DNA from: Woeseiaceae bacterium | GTDB lineage: Bacteria > Pseudomonadota > Gammaproteobacteria > Steroidobacterales > Woeseiaceae | Length of the DNA stretch: 64,000 nucleotides | Reading direction: 5' to 3' | Assembly: GCA_028277185.1 (NCBI GenBank) | Contig: JANQGQ010000018.1 | Location: 186,001-250,000, forward strand | Shown: in pieces, positions 17,251-26,593 of the stretch | Position numbering within the stretch: position 1 is the stretch's first letter | Layout of the letters: every line of letters starts with the position of its first letter | Program-made: the position numbers and the translations under genes | Notes under the pieces: model-generated | Databases searched by the model: none | What the model saw: the letters and a program-made list of their open reading frames with translations, nothing else | Told to the model about the DNA's origin: nothing

Positions 17251-20200
17251 TCAGAACGTCGTGCTGAAGCGCAGCGCGTAGCTCCTTCCACGAGGGAAGA
17301 CCGTGAATCGGTTCACTTCCTCGAATTGATCGAACGGCTGATCGACTTCGTTCTGCACGACTGTCGTGCTCTGCTTCCGCTCGGAGATCCGGTACAGGTT
17401 GTCGACCGTCAGCGAGATACGCGCATCGCCCAGCCAGCGGGGCGCATCGAACAGGCTGCCTCGCGCGAAGTCATAGCTGAGCGACAGATGCACTGTCTGC
17501 TCCGGCCGGCTGTCCTCGCGGTAGATGTTCGTACCGACAAACCGCCAATCGGTAATCGGGATGCGCTGACCGTTGAACTCGATGTAACCGATGATCACCG
17601 CCTCGGAGATGTCCGCGGTCCTGTAGACGGACGTCGTGGCCGTGTACTGGGTGGAGAGATTCACGCCGAGCCCGCGGTACCCCCAGAACAGATCGATGCT
17701 CCCCTGGTTCCGCGGCAGCGCAACGACTCCATAGGCGAAACTTTCGCGGGATACCGAACCGACAGTATCGATCGGCTCATCGAGCCCGCCCAAGGGGGAG
17801 GACACGTCGTCAACGACACAACCCTGCTCTACCTGATCGCACAGATTGGAGCGCGTCACTTCGTTCGTATCGAGGTACTGGTGACGCCACGTCAGCAACC
17901 AGTCGCCGAAACGGGTCGCCAGGTTGTAACTGATCTGGAAGTCGGCGCCCCGGTTGAAGGTGTCGCCGATGTTGTACTCCCGGCCATCGAAAATCAGATC
18001 GCCCGGCGCCATCCGGATAACGTCGCCGCCGAATACCGCGGCCGCCGATGCGTGAAACGGATTGCTCGCCGGATCGCCGAAAGCGAACAGCGGATTGGCG
18101 CGCAGGCTTTCCGGCAACACCGTATCGAGAGTCCATCTGCCCATGAACGGATTGCCCAACTGATCGACCGTGCGCGATTGGGACAGGTTCACCTGTATGT
18201 CCAGCCCTTCGGCAAAGGCCGGACGGTAGATGAACGACAGCGCCGTGCCGTAGTTGCTCTCCGGCCTGAGGTGATTCGCACCCCCGTCGATTGTCCAAAG
18301 AGCCTGATTGACGGGAATGGTGGGTACAAGGTCGCTTGCGTCGGCGTACACGGAGTAGCTGGGGCTGAAGTTCCACCGTGGTTCCCGAGCCGTTCGCACC
18401 GACTCCGGTACGCGAAGGTTGAACGTACGGTTCAGACGAACGATGAACTGCTCGTTGACGCCCCAGTTGAAGCCCGCCGACCAGTTGAAGCCGTCCTCAT
18501 CAGTGTTCGAGTACTCCTCGAGGGAACCTGCAAAACTCAGCAGAAAGCTGTCGACGAGCGGCAGATCGAAGTCTGCACCAAACACAGGGACGGAAACTTC
18601 GGCAGCGAGCGTTTTGACGCTCTCGCCGAAACGATCGTCATAGCCGAACCCGGGACGACCCTCGAGAGGCACCAGATCCAGAAGGGCATTCGAGGTAAAC
18701 CGGAGCGTACTATCGCTGGTGAAAGCTTCGCTCTCGTCCTCGCGATACCGCAGGGACAAACTGGTGCGAACGTCGCCGGCGGGCAGCTCGAAGAGTTTAC
18801 CGAGGAGCCTCAAGTCCGCTTCGTACTGCGTCGAATGGTTGTAGGTCCTCTGAAGCGGAACGACCAGGGCAGCGATCATCGCCTCGAAGCTGTCGTAGCC
18901 CAGGAACGGGTCGTTGAAATTGCTGCCCGTGAACTCGCGAACGAAGACTGGCGGGACGGTTCCTCCTACCCGGGTGTCGTAGTAACCGCTCAAACGCGCC
19001 TCGATCGTATCCGGGCCGAGCCCGTCCGTACGCAGATTGTTGATTGTCTGCGCGTCCTGCTCCTGCTCCGAGTAACCGAAGCCGAGCGCCAGACTCCAGC
19101 TCTGCGAAAGATCCCAGTCGATACCGCCGGACACGTTGTAGACGGTCGACTCGATGTCCTGATATTGCTGCGGAAAACGGTCCTGGTAGCTGTAGTTGAA
19201 GCTCTGCCCGAATGGATTGCCCGGAGCGTCGGCCGGTATCAGCGCAGACCGGGCACGTTCCTCATTGAAACTCACCTTGCTCGTAGCGATGTAGTCCGCA
19301 TTGAGCGTCAGACGAATGTCTTCCGTGAGATCCTGGGCGAAAGACAGCCCGATGTTGTAGGTATCATCCTCGGGAGACAGAGCCAGACCGTCGAACGGCA
19401 CATAGACGCTCTCGCCGAGTTCATTACTGGTAGCAACCTCGCCAATACCGAGCCGCTGGCCGCTGTACTGCGGCAGATCTGCCTGAAACACCGGCGTAAA
19501 ACCCAGGGCCTCGGGGTTCTGCGGCCTGTCAGCCGCCTCATCGATCCAGAAGTATCCCGGAGGGAGCTGACCAGTCTGACGGTCGACGAAAGCCGTCGTT
19601 TCAACGAACTCGAATCCGGTCCCGTTCCAGACCTGCTGTGCCGCAGGTACCTCCACGCCGCCGCTAAGCCGGTCGTTGCCGTTGACCCAGAATAAAGCCC
19701 GGTACTCGGGCGCCGTCAGATCGAAATTGCGGAGCTGTGCGCGAACGTTGCCGTTTGCGGAAGGCGGCACAAAGAAACCGCCGAGAACATCCGCGGTCGA
19801 CTGAGTCAGCTGGGCGCCCGAGCGCTGATTACCCTCGATTTGCTCCTGGGTCTGATAGCTCGCCGTGGCCGTCAGGGACCCCGACCCCCAGTTGAACGTG
19901 TGCCCGATCTGCAGGTTGTAGCGCGCACCGCCGCCGTCTTCCGTATCGCTGTAAGTCAGCGAAAGATCCGTTCCATCGTAGTCCTGGCGGGTGATGATGT
20001 TGACCACACCGCCAACGGCGTCGGCACCGTAGATCGCCGCCGCACCGTCGAACAGCACTTCGATACGCTCGATGCGCTCGATCGGGATGTTGCTGATGTC
20101 TGTAACGTCGCCGAACTGACCGCCCCTGGCGGGACGCCGGCCGTTGATCAGAATCAGCGTGTACTGGGAACCGAGCCCCCGGAGGTTGATGGTGCTGCCG

Positions 20201-20904
20201 GCAAACACGTTGTCACCGAGACCGAACTCCAGCCCGGGGCCGGGAATACCGGTACCAACGTTGCCCGGCGCATTCATGTTCTGCGGCAACCGGCGCAGAA
20301 ACTCGTCGAGGCGGGTGACCCCGCTGCGCTCGATTTCGGCCCGGTTGAAAACCGTAACCTGGCGGGTCATCTTGCCGGGATCGGTGATGAGCTGACTGCC
20401 CGTGACGATGATCTCTTCCATGTCATCTTCAGCGGAGCCACGGCCTTCGTCGGAGCTTGCGGCACGCTCCACGGCAGCCCCGACGCTGTCATTTCCGCCC
20501 GTCGGTGTCGCCGCCCCGAGCATCAGAACGCTCGCCCGTGCCGGGCTTCTTGCGGCGCTGTCAGCCCGCTCGCTCGCAACGACCGGCAAGGCGCGAACGA
20601 CGATGAGTTTCTCGGAAGCGAACTCGTAGTCGAGGTCCGATTCGTCGATCAGTATTTGCAGAGCACTTTCGGGCGCGTAGTTCCCCTCAACGGCCCTTGC
20701 AGTTAACCCTTCCACCGTGTCGGGCGAGAACGCCACTTGTATTTCTGTTTGTGCAGCGAACTCCTTCAACGCCCGGTCCATTGACTGGGCTTCAATCTCA
20801 TAAAAGTACGAGGACTCGTCGGCACTGGCCGAATATGGGTAAAACGCCGCGAAAAGAAGTAGCGGCAAGCCGTTGTATGCGGGCCCGGGACGCTTGGTAT
20901 TCAT
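17251..20904 (-). CDS. TonB-dependent outer-membrane receptor/transducer with N-terminal STN domain
   Basis: A 1217-residue protein. After a signal peptide, residues about 35-105 form an STN (secretin/TonB short N-terminal) domain (YFYEIEAQSMDRALKEFA, with LDYEFASEKLIVV at its end). A Ser/Ala-rich linker leads to the TonB box region EEIIVTGSQL and a plug with VNIITRQDYDG. The long beta-barrel ends in the aromatic tail ALRFSTTF. STN domains pass substrate signals to a FecR-type regulator, and fecR and fecI homologues lie immediately upstream on the same strand. The plug-to-barrel organisation is that of oligopeptide- or siderophore-type receptors; the substrate cannot be read from sequence. 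The gene starts 99 nt after fecR and ends at a terminator. Confidence 0.93.
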   Translation of the reverse strand: MNTKRPGPAYNGLPLLLFAAFYPYSASADESSYFYEIEAQSMDRALKEFAAQTEIQVAFSPDTVEGLTARAVEGNYAPESALQILIDESDLDYEFASEKLIVVRALPVVASERADSAARSPARASVLMLGAATPTGGNDSVGAAVERAASSDEGRGSAEDDMEEIIVTGSQLITDPGKMTRQVTVFNRAEIERSGVTRLDEFLRRLPQNMNAPGNVGTGIPGPGLEFGLGDNVFAGSTINLRGLGSQYTLILINGRRPARGGQFGDVTDISNIPIERIERIEVLFDGAAAIYGADAVGGVVNIITRQDYDGTDLSLTYSDTEDGGGARYNLQIGHTFNWGSGSLTATASYQTQEQIEGNQRSGAQLTQSTADVLGGFFVPPSANGNVRAQLRNFDLTAPEYRALFWVNGNDRLSGGVEVPAAQQVWNGTGFEFVETTAFVDRQTGQLPPGYFWIDEAADRPQNPEALGFTPVFQADLPQYSGQRLGIGEVATSNELGESVYVPFDGLALSPEDDTYNIGLSFAQDLTEDIRLTLNADYIATSKVSFNEERARSALIPADAPGNPFGQSFNYSYQDRFPQQYQDIESTVYNVSGGIDWDLSQSWSLALGFGYSEQEQDAQTINNLRTDGLGPDTIEARLSGYYDTRVGGTVPPVFVREFTGSNFNDPFLGYDSFEAMIAALVVPLQRTYNHSTQYEADLRLLGKLFELPAGDVRTSLSLRYREDESEAFTSDSTLRFTSNALLDLVPLEGRPGFGYDDRFGESVKTLAAEVSVPVFGADFDLPLVDSFLLSFAGSLEEYSNTDEDGFNWSAGFNWGVNEQFIVRLNRTFNLRVPESVRTAREPRWNFSPSYSVYADASDLVPTIPVNQALWTIDGGANHLRPESNYGTALSFIYRPAFAEGLDIQVNLSQSRTVDQLGNPFMGRWTLDTVLPESLRANPLFAFGDPASNPFHASAAAVFGGDVIRMAPGDLIFDGREYNIGDTFNRGADFQISYNLATRFGDWLLTWRHQYLDTNEVTRSNLCDQVEQGCVVDDVSSPLGGLDEPIDTVGSVSRESFAYGVVALPRNQGSIDLFWGYRGLGVNLSTQYTATTSVYRTADISEAVIIGYIEFNGQRIPITDWRFVGTNIYREDSRPEQTVHLSLSYDFARGSLFDAPRWLGDARISLTVDNLYRISERKQSTTVVQNEVDQPFDQFEEVNRFTVFPRGRSYALRFSTTF

Positions 20905-20974
20905 TATTCCCCCTTACTATCCACGTCAAATGCACGCCGTGGTTATCCGCTGTAACGCAGGAGAAATAGAATCC

Positions 20975-20995
20975 AATACCCCAGGCGGGGGTATT
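20975..20995 (-). other. Perfect stem-loop in fecR-receptor intergenic region
   Basis: AATACCCC and GGGGTATT form 8-bp perfect arms around a 5-nt loop, between the fecR stop (21004) and the receptor start (20904). No T-run follows on the minus strand, so it looks more like an attenuator, RNA-processing or protein-binding site than a full terminator. Confidence 0.5.
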
Positions 20996-21003
20996 CGCGA
21001 TGC

Positions 21004-22053
21004 TCAGGGTGAACCGGCCGGATACAGGGCAATGTCACCGGATGCCGGCCGGGGCCTGGAATCAATGCCGAACCCCGTTTCGAGCGCAAGCAGTAAGGTT
21101 TCGGTATCGCCGATGGCAAACACGCCGCTGACTCGGGTATCGTTCAGGGAAGAGTCCGCAATGAACACGGGCGTGTCGCTGTAGCGATTCAACTCGGCAA
21201 CCACTTCCGGCAGCGTGAGTGCGTCGAAATCCATCATGCCCCGCTGCCAGGCTGTCACGCGATCGATATCGATGCTGGTAACTTCCGGCGCCACTGGCTG
21301 CTCGATGGCGAGGACTAGCTGCTCACCCGGCGCCAACTCCTTTTTCCATGCCGGCGTCCCGACCGCGGGGGAATCGGGCCTGACCCTGGTTGGTATCACC
21401 TCGACGCGCCCTTCCAAAAGGGTAACCGTCACCGTACCCGGGCGACGATATACCTGAAAGCTGGTGCCCAGGGCCCGAACTTCACCGTCGCCCGCTACAA
21501 CGACGAACGGACGGTTCTCATCTGTACGTACATCGAAATGCGCCTGGCCTGCCTCGAGTATCACCCGACGTTCGCGGCCGCCATATGCGAGCGTGATCTG
21601 CGTATCGGCATCGAGCTCAACCAACGTGCCATCATCCAGTATCACCTGACGCTGCTCGCCGCGCTCCGTGACAAAGGCCGGCTGCGGCCCGTTGATGAGC
21701 ACCCAACTTACCGCGATTGCTGCGGCAGCGAGCCCGGCCGCAATCGCTGCCGGCCAACGACGTTGGTACACGGTTTTCGACGTACCGCCGGCTGCCCCTG
21801 GCTCCGGCCGGTCCTCGCGCAGCCCGGTGCGCAGACTCTCGATGGCGGGCCGCTGTGCGACTTCGGCGGATTCCAGCCACAGCGCCTGCATCGTTTCAAA
21901 CTCTCTGGCGTGCCTCGGATCGGCACGCAACCACGCATTGAACTCGGCCTCTGCCTCACGCGACAACTCGCCACCCGCCCGCCGGGCGCACCAGTCCGCC
22001 GCTGCCTGCTGAATGACGGGCAGGGACTGCAGCTCGCTGACGACTCTAGTCAT
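21004..22053 (-). CDS. FecR-family transmembrane anti-sigma regulator
   Basis: A 349-residue protein with the expected three parts: a cytoplasmic DUF4880-type N-terminus (about 15-55, AADWCARRAGGELSREAE), one membrane helix (about 101-120), and a periplasmic FecR domain (from about 126, RGEQRQVILDDGTLVELDADT) followed by an STN-like C-terminal part. FecR proteins hold an ECF sigma factor and release it when the cognate TonB transducer is loaded. The start overlaps the end of the sigma factor gene by 8 nt (22046-22053). The partner receptor, with an STN domain, is the next gene. Confidence 0.94.
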   Translation of the reverse strand: MTRVVSELQSLPVIQQAAADWCARRAGGELSREAEAEFNAWLRADPRHAREFETMQALWLESAEVAQRPAIESLRTGLREDRPEPGAAGGTSKTVYQRRWPAAIAAGLAAAAIAVSWVLINGPQPAFVTERGEQRQVILDDGTLVELDADTQITLAYGGRERRVILEAGQAHFDVRTDENRPFVVVAGDGEVRALGTSFQVYRRPGTVTVTLLEGRVEVIPTRVRPDSPAVGTPAWKKELAPGEQLVLAIEQPVAPEVTSIDIDRVTAWQRGMMDFDALTLPEVVAELNRYSDTPVFIADSSLNDTRVSGVFAIGDTETLLLALETGFGIDSRPRPASGDIALYPAGSP

Positions 22054-22591
22054 GATTCACCCCTTGCCGTAACCGCAACAGGGCCTTGCTGATGTGCTTC
22101 TGAACCATCGCCGTCGAGATGTTCATGCGTATCGCGATATCCGCGTACGACAAACCCTCGAACCGGCTCAGCACGAATACCTCCCGACACTTGCTGGGGA
22201 GACCCAAAATGATAGCCTCCACGTCCCGAAGACGGCTCTCACTGTCTATAACGCAGGACGGGTCTGCGCCAATACCCTCCGTTTCCTCATCGTAGTACGG
22301 TTGGTGCTGTGCGGTCCGACGACTCTTGCGCCGCCGCGACCGGTCGATGATGAGGTTGGCGGCGATTTCGTAGAGCAGCGCTTTCGGCGACTCACAGCCG
22401 TCCGCATGCCGGCTGCGGATGAAACGGGCAAACACTTCCTGGGTCAGATCACGGGCATCTTCCTGCGACCGGATACGTCGCGCGATGTAACCCTGCAGCT
22501 GCGCGCCATACTTGACGAACATACGCGCAATACGCTCGGCCCGGTCCGGGTCGTTGGGAAAGTGCACAACGGTATCTGGTTCGGAGCTCAA
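22046..22591 (-). CDS. ECF sigma factor, FecI-type
   Basis: A 181-residue sigma-70 family protein: region 2 at about 20-90 (QGYIARRIRSQEDARDLTQEVFARF) and region 4 at about 125-175 (LPSKCREVFVLSRFEGLSYADIAIRMNIS, in two parts). The TTG at 22591 is the furthest start in frame and leaves a normal FecI length; no better start was seen. It overlaps fecR and lies upstream of the STN-type receptor, so it should direct RNA polymerase to that receptor gene when the cell-surface signal is received. Confidence 0.93.
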   Translation of the reverse strand: MSSEPDTVVHFPNDPDRAERIARMFVKYGAQLQGYIARRIRSQEDARDLTQEVFARFIRSRHADGCESPKALLYEIAANLIIDRSRRRKSRRTAQHQPYYDEETEGIGADPSCVIDSESRLRDVEAIILGLPSKCREVFVLSRFEGLSYADIAIRMNISTAMVQKHISKALLRLRQGVNHD

Positions 22592-22815
22592 GCCGAAACT
22601 CGGCGCACATGACGCTGATGAGGGAGTTTCATAGCGTCCGATCTTAGGAGCGGTTCGAGTCGAAGGTCAAATCGCGTCGCCGCACATCGGCCTTACCCAC
22701 ACTGTCTCGCGAGGACGCTCGGGCAGATGAGGTATTGGGTTTGGTTTCTCCTGCGTTTCAGACCATTCGGACGTACCGCAGGGTTCTGCGGCGATCTATG
22801 CTTTGGAGAATAAGC

Positions 22816-23355
22816 TTGTCCAACGTACAGGCAGAGTTGCAGGCAGACACCCATCAACTTCTGACACATCAGGTATCCCAGCTACATCGGTACCTGCGCT
22901 CGAAGGTGTCCTGTGAAGAAGATGCGCGCGATATCGCTCAGGAAGCCTGTTTGAAGATGCTGCAGGCAAGTCACAAACCGGGTGACATTCGTTACCCTAA
23001 AGCCTATCTGTACCGGATTGCTCAGCACCTTTTGTACCACCACTACGCCGGTCCCGATGAGGGCCCGGAAGTTGCGGATACCGACATCGGTCAGCTCCAC
23101 TCGGCCGATCCCGGCATAGAAGAACAAACCATCGACATCCGGCGTCGCGAGCAAATCAACAAGTCCATGCGGGAGCTGTCGGCAAAGTGTCGGATCGCCC
23201 TTGTGCTGCGGTGGCGGGAGGGGCTGCGCGTCGCCGAGATCGCCGAACACATGAACCTGTCGCAGGCCATGGTGAAGAAGTACCTGGCGACGGGTATCGG
23301 CCATTTCCGAAAACGCCTGCGGCGATTTGTCGCCGCGGACCGATCGGCCATCTGA
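22816..23355 (+). CDS. Second ECF sigma factor, without adjacent FecR
   Basis: About 179 residues with sigma-70 region 2 (LHRYLRSKVSCEEDARDIAQEACLKML, read in parts) and region 4 (LSAKCRIALVLRWREGLRVAEIAEHMNLS, in parts). I prefer the TTG at 22816 because GGAG lies 7 nt upstream and the protein then matches FecI-family length; an ATG at 22798 and a TTG at 22735 are alternatives. It is divergent from the first sigma factor. No anti-sigma gene lies beside it; the next gene downstream is a cyclophilin. It may respond to the neighbouring FecR or to one elsewhere. Confidence 0.87.
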   Translation: MSNVQAELQADTHQLLTHQVSQLHRYLRSKVSCEEDARDIAQEACLKMLQASHKPGDIRYPKAYLYRIAQHLLYHHYAGPDEGPEVADTDIGQLHSADPGIEEQTIDIRRREQINKSMRELSAKCRIALVLRWREGLRVAEIAEHMNLSQAMVKKYLATGIGHFRKRLRRFVAADRSAI

Positions 23356-23428
23356 ATCTGTAGTGGACTCCGTTCCCGTCTGCGTCGCTACCGCATACAC
23401 AACTCAACCGACTGGAAGATCACGTCTC

Positions 23429-24019
23429 ATGAAAGCCGCCTTCATTGCTACTTTTCTCGCCGCGCTGTTCGCCTTCGCTCCCGCAGGCGCGGTGGAGGAG
23501 CCAAATTCGCTGCCGCACATCGAAATACAAACCTCCCAGGGCCGCATCCTGGTCGAACTCGACCCTCTCGCGGCTCCGCTTACCGTCAGTCACATCCTCT
23601 CGCTGGTTGACGAGGAGTTCTTCGACGGCCTCGTGTTTCACCGCGTAATCGGCGGCTTCATGATCCAGGGCGGCGCCTACACGCCCGACTACGAACTCGA
23701 GGAAGACGAGCGCACGGTCCCCAACGAGTCCGGCAACGGCCTGTCCAACACACGCGGCACGATCGCCATGGCGCGAACGGCGGACCCGCACTCCGCGGCC
23801 TCCCAGTTCTTCATCAACGTCGTGGACAACCGGCAGCTCGATCCCGCGAAAGCGGCTGCCAAAGGCCGCTGGGGCTATGCCGTATTCGGCACCGTCGTCG
23901 AGGGCATGGCCGTCGCGGACAGGATTGCCGCCGTGCCAACCGGGCAGAAGGGCGAACTGAACGACGTGCCGGAAGTCCCGATCGTCATCGAGCGCATCCG
24001 GCGCTTTGCGCCCGATTGA
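23429..24019 (+). CDS. Periplasmic peptidyl-prolyl cis-trans isomerase, cyclophilin type
   Basis: A 196-residue protein with a signal peptide (first about 21 residues, ending APAGAVE) and one cyclophilin domain: FHRVIGGFMIQGG with the catalytic Arg, NTRGTIAMARTADPHSAASQFFINV, and a final IERIR strand. The length fits a PpiA-type single-domain enzyme. It isomerises X-Pro bonds during folding of exported proteins. It follows the ECF sigma gene by 73 nt on the same strand; co-transcription is possible but unproven. Confidence 0.94.
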   Translation: MKAAFIATFLAALFAFAPAGAVEEPNSLPHIEIQTSQGRILVELDPLAAPLTVSHILSLVDEEFFDGLVFHRVIGGFMIQGGAYTPDYELEEDERTVPNESGNGLSNTRGTIAMARTADPHSAASQFFINVVDNRQLDPAKAAAKGRWGYAVFGTVVEGMAVADRIAAVPTGQKGELNDVPEVPIVIERIRRFAPD

Positions 24020-24022
24020 CCG

Positions 24023-24601
24023 TCACGAGGAGTCGGGCCTTTGGCCGCTCCAGCTCGCGATCGATTCGGGCAGGTCTGCAGCCAACCAGCGTCCGCCCAT
24101 GAACTTGCGCCGTCGCGAACTCAACACCTGCGGATACTCGTCAACCGGACAGAAGTACATGAAGTGCATGACGCGCTCCCGGAACCGCCAGCGCCCGGCC
24201 TCGAAGACGTACTCGTCGACGTAGCGCAGACACGTGCACATTGGTCTGCCGTCGGCGACGACCTCCGCGTGACTGGTCACCTTGCCTCGCGCCGTCGCGG
24301 GGTTCGCCGGGTCGAGGTCGATGACGTGGTCGTGCGTGATGTGACAGGTAGGCCCGAGCTGCGCCATCCGTTGACGAAAGTACGCGCGAATGTCGGCCCG
24401 GCCCGATACGTCGATCCGCCCATCCACGGAACGATATCGCGAGTCCTCCGCGAAGCACTCCGCCAGCCGGTCGATGTTGTGATCGTCGACGTCGAAACTG
24501 TACTGCTGCACGAGGCCGCGGATGGCCTCCAGAGACTCGAGACGCCGCAGGCGCCCCGCAATATCGTGTTCAGCCGTCGCCGTCTCGCTCGCACCCGTCA
24601 T
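24023..24601 (-). CDS. SnoaL/NTF2-like fold protein
   Basis: A 192-residue cytoplasmic protein with the SnoaL-like pattern: an N-terminal helix (LESLEAIRGLVQQYSFDVDDHNIDRLAECFAED, in parts), then GRADIRAYFRQRM and beta strands CHITHDHVIDL and YVDEYVFEAGRWRFRER. Such NTF2-like proteins act as cyclases, isomerases or dehydratases on polyketide, steroid or aromatic substrates, or as small-molecule binding partners. Its start overlaps the end of the LysR gene by 4 nt (24598-24601). The converging cyclophilin gene ends 4 nt away. The surrounding genes suggest a catabolic role. Confidence 0.85.
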   Translation of the reverse strand: MTGASETATAEHDIAGRLRRLESLEAIRGLVQQYSFDVDDHNIDRLAECFAEDSRYRSVDGRIDVSGRADIRAYFRQRMAQLGPTCHITHDHVIDLDPANPATARGKVTSHAEVVADGRPMCTCLRYVDEYVFEAGRWRFRERVMHFMYFCPVDEYPQVLSSRRRKFMGGRWLAADLPESIASWSGQRPDSS

Positions 24602-25527
24602 ACGGGTACCTCCTTAATGTGATTGTCCCGGACGTACTCGAAGCTCGCGATCATCTCGGACTCGGCGGGCGACGGAATATGATCGGTCCGCCGGATGATC
24701 TCGAGCGTGAGCCGCAGCTCGAAGCCGTCGACGTCGATTGGCCGTATCGCACCGGCGGTCTCGTCCGTATGAAAAAGGGTTCGTGGGGCCATCGCGATGT
24801 AGTCCGAGCTCAGAACCAGTTGGCGAATCATCGGCAGATGACTCACGACCGCGACGGGGAAATTGTGCTCGAAGCGCTTCGTTTCATCCGAGCTCTCGAG
24901 CATCGCACGAATCTTGCGCTTTGCGAGAACCGTACGATAAGTCAACAGCGGCCAGCGAATCAGGTCGCGGTAAGTGACGATATCGAGATCCTGCAACGGG
25001 TGCTCAGTCCGCGAGAAGAATACGATGTCCTGGTTATAGAACGCTTCGCTGATCGTTCCGGGGTCGGCGAACGCGGGATTCTTGATGCCGACGAAGAACG
25101 TAATCTCGCCGTCGAGCAAACGACTGCGGAGCGGCTCCCAGTAGTCTAGCTCGAAGCCGGGATAGATGTTCGGGTGCCTGGCCGTGAAGTGCGCGACGGC
25201 CCTGGTCAGAAACAAGTCCGCTGCCGCCGGTTCGATCCCGAAGCGCACCTCCCCTGCCCGCGTTTCGCGCAACTGGGCGATGTGCTCGGTCAGATTCGCG
25301 ATCTCGTTGAGGAGCAGCGAGGCGCGGCGTGCCACCAGATCCCCGAACACCGTGCTGGTGACGGACTGCCGGTCGCGATAGAACAGCGGAACTTTGAGGC
25401 GCTTCTCGATCCTTGCAAGCGATGCGCTCAACGCGGGCTGGGTAATGCCCGCCGCGGCGGCCGCCTTGTGAAAATTGCGATGCTCGTGGAGCAGCATCAC
25501 GTATCTGAGTTCGCTTATCGACAACAT
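24598..25527 (-). CDS. LysR-family transcriptional regulator
   Basis: A 309-residue regulator with an N-terminal winged helix-turn-helix (about 5-65: NFHKAAAAAGITQPALSASLARIEKRL, in parts) and a periplasmic-binding-protein-like effector domain. It is overlapped by the SnoaL gene downstream and lies 78 nt downstream of the SDR gene on the same strand. This is unusual, since many LysR genes are divergent from their targets. It probably senses an intermediate of the catabolic cluster around it (inference). Confidence 0.93.
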   Translation of the reverse strand: MLSISELRYVMLLHEHRNFHKAAAAAGITQPALSASLARIEKRLKVPLFYRDRQSVTSTVFGDLVARRASLLLNEIANLTEHIAQLRETRAGEVRFGIEPAAADLFLTRAVAHFTARHPNIYPGFELDYWEPLRSRLLDGEITFFVGIKNPAFADPGTISEAFYNQDIVFFSRTEHPLQDLDIVTYRDLIRWPLLTYRTVLAKRKIRAMLESSDETKRFEHNFPVAVVSHLPMIRQLVLSSDYIAMAPRTLFHTDETAGAIRPIDVDGFELRLTLEIIRRTDHIPSPAESEMIASFEYVRDNHIKEVPV

Positions 25528-25605
25528 GCGCGTGCGATGCCCGGCTTACAGCTTGCAGAATACGCCGCCGCGCTCAGCGGTGCGAATCGCGATCCGGGCC
25601 TGATC

Positions 25606-26397
25606 TCACGCAGCGGTGTAGCCGCCGTCGACCGGCAGGACGGCTCCGGTCATCCACTTCGACTCGTCGGAAGCGAGAAACACCGCCAGGTTCGCTACGT
25701 CTTCGACTTCGCCGAGGCGCTTCGTCGGATACCGCGACGCACTGGCTGCAAGCGCATCGTCGAGCGACATCCGCTGCCTGCCGTCCACGCCGCCGCGCTG
25801 CACGTAGGTTTCGGTGACCAATGGAGTGACGATCGTGCCGGGACAGATCGCGTTGACCCGAACACCGTCCTCCGCGTACTCGACCGCGGCCTGGCGCGTG
25901 AGTGAAACGACACCGCCCTTCGCCGCCGAATAGGCTGCAACGCCCGAGAAACCCACCAGCGCCGTGATCGACGCCTGATTGATGATCGAGCCGCCGCCCT
26001 GAGCCTGCATAACCGGAATCACCGCCTTGTTGGCCAGCCAGACGCCGGTGAGATTGACCGCAAGAACCCGCTGCCAGTGATCGAAGTCGACGTCGGTCAA
26101 AGACCCGGCCGAGGGAACGCCCGCGTTCGCAAGCAAAACATCGATGCGCTCGAAGCGCGCCTGCGCCTCTGCGACCACCCGGTCGTTGTCGTCCGGCGAC
26201 GATGCATCCAGCCCGATCCCAAGCGCGGTGCCGCCCATCGCCTCGATTTTCGCCGCCGTCTCGTCCGCCGACGCCGCGTCGAGATCGGCGCAGACGACGC
26301 GGGCGCCCGCCGCCGCGAAGGCCAGCGACGACGCTCGTCCAAGTCCGGAGCCGGCACCCGTGACAATCGCGACTTTGGCGCGCAACCTGTCGCTCAC
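25606..26397 (-). CDS. Short-chain dehydrogenase/reductase (SDR)
   Basis: A 263-residue classical SDR from the GTG at 26397, preceded by a G-run 7 nt upstream; a TTG at 26412 is the alternative. The cofactor loop TGAGSGLG is at 13-20 and Asp38 or Asp40 after the second strand suggests NAD(H). The catalytic set is Asn115, Ser143, Tyr156 and Lys160, with LANAG at 89-93. Such enzymes oxidise secondary alcohols or reduce ketones. In this cluster it could act on an alcohol made by the P450 or a hydroxyacyl intermediate (inference). Confidence 0.92.
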   Translation of the reverse strand: MSDRLRAKVAIVTGAGSGLGRASSLAFAAAGARVVCADLDAASADETAAKIEAMGGTALGIGLDASSPDDNDRVVAEAQARFERIDVLLANAGVPSAGSLTDVDFDHWQRVLAVNLTGVWLANKAVIPVMQAQGGGSIINQASITALVGFSGVAAYSAAKGGVVSLTRQAAVEYAEDGVRVNAICPGTIVTPLVTETYVQRGGVDGRQRMSLDDALAASASRYPTKRLGEVEDVANLAVFLASDESKWMTGAVLPVDGGYTAA

Positions 26398-26527
26398 GAT
26401 CCGGCCCCCCAACGACTAACCGGGCGCAGACGGCCTGCCTCAAAAATCGTGCAATGCGGGTTTCGATAGACCATGGTGCACACGCTCATCGGGTGGGGCG
26501 GCGGATTGTGCCACACGCTGGCGTTAC

Positions 26528-26593
26528 GAACGCCGGTGCAAGGGTTGCACACCGGGTACAGGAGGGGCCGTACCCGGTGTGCACACGGCGTTC
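26528..26593. repeat. Nested inverted repeat at the 3' end of the TonB receptor gene
   Basis: A perfect 13-bp stem GCACACCGGGTAC/GTACCCGGTGTGC (26547-26559 and 26570-26582, 10-nt loop) is enclosed by a further 8-bp pair GAACGCCG/CGGCGTTC (26528-26535 and 26586-26593). The outer arm overlaps the receptor stop codon. No clear T-run follows, so it may be an mRNA 3'-end stabiliser or a factor-assisted terminator. Confidence 0.6.

Noticed and set aside
17326..19695. Long 789-codon plus-strand frame opposite the STN receptor gene
   Set aside because: Antisense shadow of a clear receptor gene; no ribosome-binding site, domain or sensible composition.
22645..22670. T-loop-like GGTTCGAGTC
   Set aside because: No paired T stem, acceptor or other tRNA arms around it.
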